DNA from: Sunxiuqinia rutila
Lineage (GTDB): Bacteria > Bacteroidota > Bacteroidia > Bacteroidales > Prolixibacteraceae
DNA length: 64,000 nt
Reading direction: 5' to 3'
NCBI RefSeq assembly: GCF_050589705.1
Contig: NZ_JBNGOT010000014.1
Span: 67,033 to 131,032 of the forward strand
The notes under the pieces were generated by a model. The model was given only the letters and a program-made list of their open reading frames with translations, ran no database searches and had not been told where the DNA came from. The position numbers were made by a program, and so were the translations under genes. Positions 45,846 through 52,790 of the stretch are shown here, in pieces. Positions within the stretch are counted from its first letter, which is position 1; every line of letters begins with the position of its first letter.

Positions 45846-46883
45846 ATGCTAAATAAACAGAATAAAAGCGGGCTCAACTTCCCGACTATTATTTATGGAA
45901 CCAGTTACCTGGGCAACCTGTACCGCGAATTGTCGGAAACCGAAAAGCTGAACCTGATGCAGGAATGGTTTAAGGTTAGCGATGGAAAAGTGATGATTGA
46001 CAGTGCGGGGAAGTATGGGGCCGGATTGGCCCTGGAAGTGATTCGGCAGGGGTTGGAAAAGCTTAAGATTGAACCGGAACAAATCACGATTAGCAATAAG
46101 CTGGGATGGTACCGGGTGCCGCTGGAAACGGCTGAACCGACTTTTGAGCCGGGAGCCTGGGCTAACCTAAAGTATGATGCGGTGCAAAAAATCAGCTACG
46201 ACGGAATTTTGGCGTGCTGGCAGCAAGGAGCCGAATTGCTGGGCCCTCATTATAAGCAGGAGTTCGTGTCGGTTCACGATCCGGATGAATACCTGATGGC
46301 GGCTGCTGACAGTGCCGATCGTGAACAACGGCTGAAAGATATTTTGGAAGCCTACCGGGCGCTGTTTGAGCTGAAGGAAAAAGGGCTGGTGAAAGCGGTT
46401 GGTGTGGGGGCAAAAGATTGGTTGATTATCAGAGAACTATACGAACACGTGAAATTTGACTGGGTGATGTTGGCCAATAAGTTCACCATTTACCACCATC
46501 CGAAAGAGATTATCGGCTTTATGCAACAGCTGCATGCTAATGGAGTGGCAATCATTAACTCCGCCATTTTTAATGCCGGATTTTTGACCGGAGGCGATTA
46601 TTTTGACTATCGAATTCTGCACCCGAATGACCCAGCCGATCAGCCTTTGTTTGCCTGGCGCAAGCAGTTTTTTGCGGTGTGCGAGAAATACGCGGTTCAA
46701 CCCGGTGATGCCTGCTTGAAATTTGCCTTGTCGGTTCCTGAAATCAACGCGGTGGCACTCAACCCCAGCAAGCCCAAACGCATGGCGAATAACAAGCTTG
46801 TGATAAACACGCCGCTACCCGAGGCTTTTTGGCAGGAACTAAAAGAGACAGGAATTATTGATCCGGACTATGCCTATCTGTAA
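45846..46883 (+). CDS. Aldo/keto reductase, probable L-fucose (aldose 1-) dehydrogenase
   Basis: This 345-residue NAD(P)-dependent oxidoreductase has the AKR barrel. The catalytic tetrad is visible as Asp52 and Tyr57 (MIDSAGKYG), Lys85 (ISNKLGW) and His144 (VSVHDPDEY). The sequence belongs to the D-threo-aldose/L-fucose dehydrogenase type, which oxidises the anomeric carbon to a lactone. Its position between the mutarotase and the lactonase genes fits L-fucose to L-fucono-lactone. It starts 1 bp after the preceding stop and is followed 12 bp later by the amidohydrolase. Confidence 0.87.
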   Translation: MLNKQNKSGLNFPTIIYGTSYLGNLYRELSETEKLNLMQEWFKVSDGKVMIDSAGKYGAGLALEVIRQGLEKLKIEPEQITISNKLGWYRVPLETAEPTFEPGAWANLKYDAVQKISYDGILACWQQGAELLGPHYKQEFVSVHDPDEYLMAAADSADREQRLKDILEAYRALFELKEKGLVKAVGVGAKDWLIIRELYEHVKFDWVMLANKFTIYHHPKEIIGFMQQLHANGVAIINSAIFNAGFLTGGDYFDYRILHPNDPADQPLFAWRKQFFAVCEKYAVQPGDACLKFALSVPEINAVALNPSKPKRMANNKLVINTPLPEAFWQELKETGIIDPDYAYL

Positions 46884-46895
46884 ATGATTTAAGCT

Positions 46896-47723
46896 ATGAT
46901 TATTGATACTCACCATCATTTTTGGAATTACAATCCGGTTGAATTCGATTGGATTGATGATGAAATGGCTGCCATACGAAAAAACTTTCTGCCGGAAGAC
47001 TTGGCAAGCACCATTCATAACTCCGGCGTTGATGGCGTGGTAACCGTTCAGGCCAGGCAATGTCTGGAAGAAACGGATTGGTTACTGCAACTGGCTTCGG
47101 AAAATGAATTTATAAAAGGAGTGGTTGGCTGGCTTCCTTTGGCCAATAAAAACATTCAGACCATTCTGGACCAATACCGCGGAAACAGGTGGCTGAAAGG
47201 TGTCCGCCATGTTGTGCAGGGGGAGCCCGATCCTGAGTTTATTTTAGGAGAAGCTTTTAACCAAGGCGTTTCACAACTAAAAGAATATGGCTTGGTGTAT
47301 GATATTCTGATTTTGGAGCACCAATTAGCCAATACCATTCGCTTTGTTGACCGGCATCCGGATCAGCAGTTTGTGGTGGACCATATTGCTAAACCAAAGA
47401 TTAAAACAAACGAAATACAGCCTTGGCAAAACTTACTGAAAGAATTGGCCAGGCGCGAAAATGTAAGCTGCAAAATTAGTGGAATGGTAACCGAAGCAGA
47501 CTATGAGCATTGGACCGAAGTGCAGCTTCAGCCTTATTTCGATGCCGTACTTGAAGCCTTTGGACCGGCTCGCTTGATGTTTGGTTCCGACTGGCCGGTG
47601 TGTCAGGTGGCAACCAACTATTCCGAGTGGCTTCAGCTGGTAAAAAGGCAGGTGTCGACATTAAGCAGCGAAGAGCAAAATCTGATTTTTTATCACAATG
47701 CCTTGAAGGCATATCAACTTTAA
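46896..47723 (+). CDS. Amidohydrolase-family lactonase, probable L-fuconolactonase
   Basis: This 275-residue metal-dependent hydrolase of the COG3618 type has a (beta/alpha)8 barrel. The metal-binding HxH is His6-His8 (IIDTHHHFW), with KGVRHVVQGE, VVDHIAKPKI and MFGSDWPVC (Asp) further along. Members hydrolyse sugar lactones such as L-fucono-1,4-lactone to the aldonate. It sits directly behind the dehydrogenase in the operon, which supports that reaction. It is unrelated in fold to the exported SMP-30 lactonase at 30864. Confidence 0.88.
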   Translation: MIIDTHHHFWNYNPVEFDWIDDEMAAIRKNFLPEDLASTIHNSGVDGVVTVQARQCLEETDWLLQLASENEFIKGVVGWLPLANKNIQTILDQYRGNRWLKGVRHVVQGEPDPEFILGEAFNQGVSQLKEYGLVYDILILEHQLANTIRFVDRHPDQQFVVDHIAKPKIKTNEIQPWQNLLKELARRENVSCKISGMVTEADYEHWTEVQLQPYFDAVLEAFGPARLMFGSDWPVCQVATNYSEWLQLVKRQVSTLSSEEQNLIFYHNALKAYQL

Positions 47724-47737
47724 TGATTTAAAAGGAA

Positions 47738-48754
47738 ATGAAAGCAATTGAAATAACAGAACCGGGAGCAATGAACGTGGTGGAGAGACCGATGCCGGTT
47801 CCTGGAGAAGATGAAGTTTTATTAAAACTGAACTATGTCGGTTTTTGCGGATCCGACTTAAGCACCTATCTGGGTAAAAACCCGATGGTTAGCTATCCCC
47901 GCATTCCCGGACACGAAATAGCCGCTGTGATTGAGCAGGCCGGAAGCCGGGTGCCGGAAAACTTTCAACCCGGCCAAAGCGTGACCGTTGTTCCTTATAC
48001 CAATTGCGGGCAGTGTTCGGCGTGTAAAAAGAAACGTTTCAATGCCTGTCGATACAACCAAACGTTGGGCGTGCAGCGCGATGGTGCCATGGCCGAATAC
48101 CTGGTTGTACACTGGCAAAAAGTATTGATGGATGTATCCTTGTCTTCCATTCAACTTGCCCTGGTTGAGCCCTTAACGGTCGGGTTTCATGCCATTGACA
48201 ATGCCCGGGTAAGCGATATTGATACCGTGCTGGTGTTTGGTTGCGGCATGATTGGAACCGGAGCCATTGTTCGGGCCAATCTTCGGGGAGCTACCGTCAT
48301 TGCAGTGGATATTGATGATTCGAAACTGGAAGTGGCCGGTAAGTTGGGCGCTCACTATTTGATCAACTCCCGAACTCAGGATCTTCATGCAGAACTGGAA
48401 AAAATAACCCATAGCAATGGTCCATCAGTGGTTGTTGAAGCGGCTGGGAATCCAATAACTTATAAGGCGGCGATTGAGGAAATTGGCTTTGCCGGACGTG
48501 TGGTGTGTATTGGTTATGCCGGCGATGAGGTGGCGTTTCCCACTAAGCTGTGGGTGCAAAAGGAACTGGAAATTTTGGGTTCACGCAATGCCAATCCTTC
48601 GGACTTTGAAGCGGTCATAAAATACCTGAAACAAGCCAATCCGGATGAGAAGCTACTGGTCTCGAAAATTGTTTCAGCCGACGAGGCTCCTCAAGCTATG
48701 AAAGAATGGGCTGAAGCTCCCGGAAAAGTGTTGAAAATACTGGTGCGTTTTTAG
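47738..48754 (+). CDS. Zinc-dependent alcohol dehydrogenase (sugar or sugar-acid dehydrogenase)
   Basis: This 338-residue medium-chain dehydrogenase has catalytic zinc ligands Cys37 (GFCGSD) and His59 (IPGHE), structural zinc cysteines 90, 93, 96 and 104 (TNCGQCSACKKKRFNAC), and a Rossmann motif VFGCGMIGTGA. It resembles L-threonine, sorbitol and galactitol dehydrogenases. In this operon it may act on the keto-deoxy acid produced from L-fuconate or reduce/oxidise lactaldehyde; no specificity is visible. It begins 14 bp after the lactonase and is separated from the GH29 gene by a hairpin. Confidence 0.9.
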   Translation: MKAIEITEPGAMNVVERPMPVPGEDEVLLKLNYVGFCGSDLSTYLGKNPMVSYPRIPGHEIAAVIEQAGSRVPENFQPGQSVTVVPYTNCGQCSACKKKRFNACRYNQTLGVQRDGAMAEYLVVHWQKVLMDVSLSSIQLALVEPLTVGFHAIDNARVSDIDTVLVFGCGMIGTGAIVRANLRGATVIAVDIDDSKLEVAGKLGAHYLINSRTQDLHAELEKITHSNGPSVVVEAAGNPITYKAAIEEIGFAGRVVCIGYAGDEVAFPTKLWVQKELEILGSRNANPSDFEAVIKYLKQANPDEKLLVSKIVSADEAPQAMKEWAEAPGKVLKILVRF

Positions 48755-48758
48755 CGCC

Positions 48759-48786
48759 TGAACCCGATTGTCATTGAGCGGGTTCA
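48759..48786 (+). other. 8-bp hairpin between catabolic and glycosidase genes
   Basis: TGAACCCG (48759-48766) pairs perfectly with CGGGTTCA (48779-48786) around a 12-nt loop that includes GTCATTG. It lies 5 bp after the dehydrogenase stop and may divide the operon into differently expressed halves. There is no T-run. Confidence 0.55.
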
Positions 48787-48814
48787 ATAGAATTAACCAA
48801 CTAAACGAACTAAA

Positions 48815-50314
48815 ATGAAAAAACGACAATCCTGTTTTTTGATTGCACTGGCTATTTTGCTGGCAAGTTGTCATTCTGAAGTAAAAGAGAAACCAGAAGT
48901 TTACTCCGAAGACTGGACCTCTTTGGCTAAGCACAATGAAGAACCAGCCTGGTTTCAGGATGCCAAGTTTGGGATTTACTTCCACTGGGGAGTTTATTCC
49001 GTTCCTGCTTTTGGCGATGAATGGTACCCCAGACACATGCATTTCAAGAACCGAAAAGAATATCAGCATCACTTGGAAACCTATGGTCCGCTTTCGGACT
49101 TTGGCTATCATGATTTTGTCCCGTTGTTTAAGGCAAAGCAGTTTAATGCCCACGAATGGGCCGCTTTGTTTAAGCAGGCAGGGGCACGCTTTGCCGGTCC
49201 GGTAGCCGAACACCATGATGGATTTTCGATGTGGGACAGCGATCTTACTCCGTGGAATGTTGGGGACAAAGGCCCGCAGAAAGACATTATGAAAGAGCTG
49301 AAAACTGCGCTGACGGCTCAGGAACTGAAATTCATAACTACTTTTCATCATGCCCGCAACCTGCAGCGTTATGCGGATGTTCCCCATGAAGAAAATTACG
49401 GGAATAGCCATTATCCAAGGTTTGAAGGCACTGCTCCAGCCGAGGATGATCATGAGCTGAACTACCTGTATGGGAATATTCCGGAAGAGCAATGGCTTGA
49501 AGAAATTTGGTTTGGCAAGCTAAAAGAAGTGATTGACAACTATCAGCCTGATATCATTTGGTTTGATTCGTGGCTGGATCAGATTCCGGAACAGTATCGC
49601 CAGAAGTTTTGTGCTTACTATTTGAATGAAGCCCAGAAACTGGACAAAGAAGTGGTTATCGTTCGGAAACAAGATGATTTGCCTTTGGAGGTCAGTGTGG
49701 ATGACTTAGAAAAATCGCGCAAAAACAAGTTGGGCGAAAAGGTGTGGATGACCGATGAAACCATTAGCAAAGGGAGCTGGTGTTACACTGAGAACCTTCA
49801 AATCAAACCAGCAGTCGATATGATTCATGTGCTGATCGATATTGTCAGTAAAAATGGTGTGCTGCTGCTCAATATTTCACCCAAAGCCGACGGAACGATT
49901 CCTGCAGACCAACAGGAAGTTTTACGTACTATGGGAGCCTGGTTGGATAAATATGGTGAAGCCATTTATGAAACACGGCCATGGCACACGTATGGCGAAG
50001 GGCCGACCATTGAGCCGGAGGGTGATTTCAAGAATCACCGGGAATTCCTCAAAATTAAATATTCTGCCGATGACTTGCGCTACACCACGAAAGGCAATAC
50101 GGTATATGCCATGGTTCTTGGAGTTCCTGATTCGGAACAACCTCTACTGATGAAAGCATTTGCCTCGCAGGGCGCTGATGTGAATATCAAAAAGGTCACT
50201 GTTTTAGGCTCAAAAGAAACTGTTCAATGGCAGTTAAAGGAAGATGGACTGTTCATTGAACAAGGTTATCCGGTAATGGATACCATGGCACAGGTTTTCA
50301 AAATTGAAATCTGA
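48815..50314 (+). CDS. GH29 alpha-L-fucosidase, lipoprotein
   Basis: This 499-residue GH29 enzyme has a lipoprotein signal (FLIALAILLASC, Cys19), so it is anchored in a membrane, possibly at the surface. Catalytic-domain motifs are WFQDAKFGIYFHWGVYSVPA, FAGPVAEHHDGFSMWDSDLT, the nucleophile Asp251 in PDIIWFDSWLD, and GVLLLNISPKADGTIP. A C-terminal beta-sandwich (about 400-499) is present, unlike the short GH29 at 19681. Co-localisation with the mutarotase, dehydrogenase and lactonase genes makes fucose the likely released sugar. Confidence 0.93.
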   Translation: MKKRQSCFLIALAILLASCHSEVKEKPEVYSEDWTSLAKHNEEPAWFQDAKFGIYFHWGVYSVPAFGDEWYPRHMHFKNRKEYQHHLETYGPLSDFGYHDFVPLFKAKQFNAHEWAALFKQAGARFAGPVAEHHDGFSMWDSDLTPWNVGDKGPQKDIMKELKTALTAQELKFITTFHHARNLQRYADVPHEENYGNSHYPRFEGTAPAEDDHELNYLYGNIPEEQWLEEIWFGKLKEVIDNYQPDIIWFDSWLDQIPEQYRQKFCAYYLNEAQKLDKEVVIVRKQDDLPLEVSVDDLEKSRKNKLGEKVWMTDETISKGSWCYTENLQIKPAVDMIHVLIDIVSKNGVLLLNISPKADGTIPADQQEVLRTMGAWLDKYGEAIYETRPWHTYGEGPTIEPEGDFKNHREFLKIKYSADDLRYTTKGNTVYAMVLGVPDSEQPLLMKAFASQGADVNIKKVTVLGSKETVQWQLKEDGLFIEQGYPVMDTMAQVFKIEI

Positions 50315-50401
50315 TTTTTGTCGGAAATTGAGTGCGTTTGTGGTATTTTTGAACGCAATGTGACTTTATTTAAAATACAATTACGACTCAAATTACTACT
50401 A

Positions 50402-52780
50402 ATGAAAAAGATCAATTTATTACTAATTGGCTTGGTGCTTGTAGTGGCAGGATTTGCCCAATCACACCCGGACAAGTTATTCTTTAAAGACCGCTTGGAA
50501 AAGCTTTCCGAGGAAAACCTGTTTAAAACAGAGGGTTACTACAACTGGTGTTCTTCCATCATCAAGGGAGAGGATGGAAAATATCACCTGTTTTATTCGC
50601 GTTGGCCTAAAAAATATACCTTCCTGAGTTGGCTGACTCACTCGGAGGTGGCACATGCTGTTGCCGACTCGCCAACTGGGCCTTGGAAATATAAGGAAAC
50701 GGTACTGCAAAGCCGCGGGAAAGGACATTGGGATGCCATCACGGTTCACAATCCCAAAATCAAAAAGTTTGATGGCAAATACTATCTCTACTATGTAGCA
50801 ACGAACATGGGAGACAAGGATTATACTGAAGAGGAACTGATTGAAACGGCTCGTGTTGGGTACAGCCACCCAAACTGGAAAAAGTACCTACGCCCCAACC
50901 AACGTACCGGGGTGGCTGTTGCAAACTCAATCAATGGTCCCTGGAAACGAATGGATCAGCCTTTGATTGAGCCTTCAGGACCAATTACCACTTTAACCGT
51001 AAATCCGGCAATTACCCAGGGAAAAGATGGCAAATACTACCTGATTGTTAAAGGGGATAAGCCTAATGAAACCCGTTTTATCCGCAACCAGGCAATGGCC
51101 GTTTCCGATTCACCTGTCGGGCCGTTTGTCATTCAGGAAAAGCCGGTTATTGATTACCTCGACACGGAAGACATGTCGGTGTGGTACGATGCCAAACGCG
51201 ATTATTTTTATGGGGTATTTCATGCACATTCTTTTATCGGAATGGTCAGCTCGCCGGATGGAGTGAACTGGAAAAAGGCAACGGAATATGTTTTAACTCC
51301 GAAAAAATTGGAGATGAATGATGGCGATTTGCTGGTTCCTGATCGTTTGGAACGTCCGTTTGTTTATCTGGAGGATGACGAACCTCAGGTGCTTTCGTTG
51401 GCCGTAAAGAAGGGTGATGAGGCCTACATCGCATTTGTTCCGGTAAAACAGCAGAAACGTCCGGTTCCGAATAAGCGTCAGCAGGCGTGGCAGGAAGCCG
51501 AACTGGGTGCTGTTTTTCATTACGATTTGCATGTATTTGATGGCAAGAAGTACGGACAAGGTGGTAACCGGATTGATCCGGTCACCGATTACCAGGTTTT
51601 CAATCCAAAAAATTTAGACACAGACCAATGGATAAAAGCGATTAAAGATGCTGGTTTTACCTTTGCTATTCTAACAGCTACACACGAAACTGGCTTTGCG
51701 CTTTACCAGTCGGATGTAAATCCGTATTGCATGAAAGCCCTGAAGTTTCAGGATGGAAAGGGCGACTTGGTTCGCGACTTTGTGAATTCATGCCGTAAGT
51801 ACGGAATCAAACCAGGTATTTATCTAGGGATTCGCTGGAACTCGTTTATTGGCGTGCACGACTTTAAAGTCAATGGTGAAGGGGCTTTCCGTGAAAATCG
51901 TCAAAAATGGTACAACCAAATGATTGAAGGCATGGTTAAAGAGATTTGTACCAACTATGGCGAGTTGTTTGAAATTTGGTTTGATGGAGGTGCCGATCAT
52001 CCTGCCAATGGGGCGCCGGATGTTTTACCCATCGTTCAACAGTATCAACCCAACTGCTTGTTTTATCACAATAAGCAGCTGGCCGAAGCGCGTTGGGGAG
52101 GTTCTGAGTCAGGAACGGTTGCTTATCCTTGTTGGTCTACTTTCCCGTATTACTCTACCGGAGCAGGCGAGTCGGCCCATCAGGCGATTGCTAAAAACAA
52201 CTTCCAGTTATTGAAGGAGGGTGATCCCAACGGAGCTTATTGGATGCCAGCCATGTCTGATGCCCCTTTGAGAGGCTACAACGGGCGGCATGAATGGTTT
52301 TGGGAACCAGGTGATGAAGCACATATCTTCCCGGTGGAGAACCTGATGGAGATGTACTACAAGTCTGTTGGACGAAATTCAACATTGATCATGGGATTGA
52401 CTCCAGACCCTGATGGCGTGCTTCCCGAGCCGGATGTTCAACGCCTGAAAGAATGGGGAGCAGAAATCAAGCGTCGTTTTGAAACACCTGTGGCTCAAAC
52501 GAAAGGAGAAGGCAAAAAACTGGTGTTGAAATTATCCAAGGTTCAACCAGTAAATCATGTGGTTATTCAGGAAGAGATTGCTTTAGGAGAGCGGGTGCGC
52601 CGCTACAAAGTAGAAGGTTTGGTGAAGGGCAAATGGACCAAACTTTGCGACGGACAGTCGATTGGGCATAAACGAATTCAACAGTTTGATCCGGTCGAAT
52701 GCTCCAAAATTCGCTTAACAGTTGAGCAGTTCGATGAGCTTCCTTCGATTAAGAACTTTGCAGTTTATCAGGTTGATTAA
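50402..52780 (+). CDS. Fusion: GH43/GH117-like beta-propeller domain plus GH29 alpha-L-fucosidase
   Basis: This 792-residue exported protein starts at the ATG at 50402, which gives a clear signal peptide (LLLIGLVLVVAGFAQ); longer frames add implausible residues. Residues about 45-350 are a five-bladed-propeller glycosidase domain (YNWCSSIIKGEDGKYHLFYS, RWPKK, HNPKIKKFDGKYYLYYV, VNPAITQGKDGKYYLIVKGD), related to the separate protein at 61945. Residues about 355-690 are a complete GH29 barrel (LGAVFHYDLHVFD, ILTATHETGFALYQSD, nucleophile Asp528 in EIWFDGGADHP, STLIMGLTPDPDGVLPEPDV). Residues 700-792 look like a discoidin-type sandwich. Two catalytic domains in one chain suggest paired removal of adjacent sugars. 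Propeller specificity is unknown. Confidence 0.88.
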   Translation: MKKINLLLIGLVLVVAGFAQSHPDKLFFKDRLEKLSEENLFKTEGYYNWCSSIIKGEDGKYHLFYSRWPKKYTFLSWLTHSEVAHAVADSPTGPWKYKETVLQSRGKGHWDAITVHNPKIKKFDGKYYLYYVATNMGDKDYTEEELIETARVGYSHPNWKKYLRPNQRTGVAVANSINGPWKRMDQPLIEPSGPITTLTVNPAITQGKDGKYYLIVKGDKPNETRFIRNQAMAVSDSPVGPFVIQEKPVIDYLDTEDMSVWYDAKRDYFYGVFHAHSFIGMVSSPDGVNWKKATEYVLTPKKLEMNDGDLLVPDRLERPFVYLEDDEPQVLSLAVKKGDEAYIAFVPVKQQKRPVPNKRQQAWQEAELGAVFHYDLHVFDGKKYGQGGNRIDPVTDYQVFNPKNLDTDQWIKAIKDAGFTFAILTATHETGFALYQSDVNPYCMKALKFQDGKGDLVRDFVNSCRKYGIKPGIYLGIRWNSFIGVHDFKVNGEGAFRENRQKWYNQMIEGMVKEICTNYGELFEIWFDGGADHPANGAPDVLPIVQQYQPNCLFYHNKQLAEARWGGSESGTVAYPCWSTFPYYSTGAGESAHQAIAKNNFQLLKEGDPNGAYWMPAMSDAPLRGYNGRHEWFWEPGDEAHIFPVENLMEMYYKSVGRNSTLIMGLTPDPDGVLPEPDVQRLKEWGAEIKRRFETPVAQTKGEGKKLVLKLSKVQPVNHVVIQEEIALGERVRRYKVEGLVKGKWTKLCDGQSIGHKRIQQFDPVECSKIRLTVEQFDELPSIKNFAVYQVD

Positions 52781-52790
52781 AAACACGTCG

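Noticed and set aside
45452..48754. FucI/FucK/FucA isomerase pathway
   Set aside because: No isomerase, kinase or class II aldolase was recognised; the genes present fit oxidation through a lactone instead.
48674..49492. 272-codon minus-strand reading frame opposite the GH29 gene
   Set aside because: It lies wholly within well-supported plus-strand genes, has no recognisable domain or start context, and looks like a codon-bias shadow.
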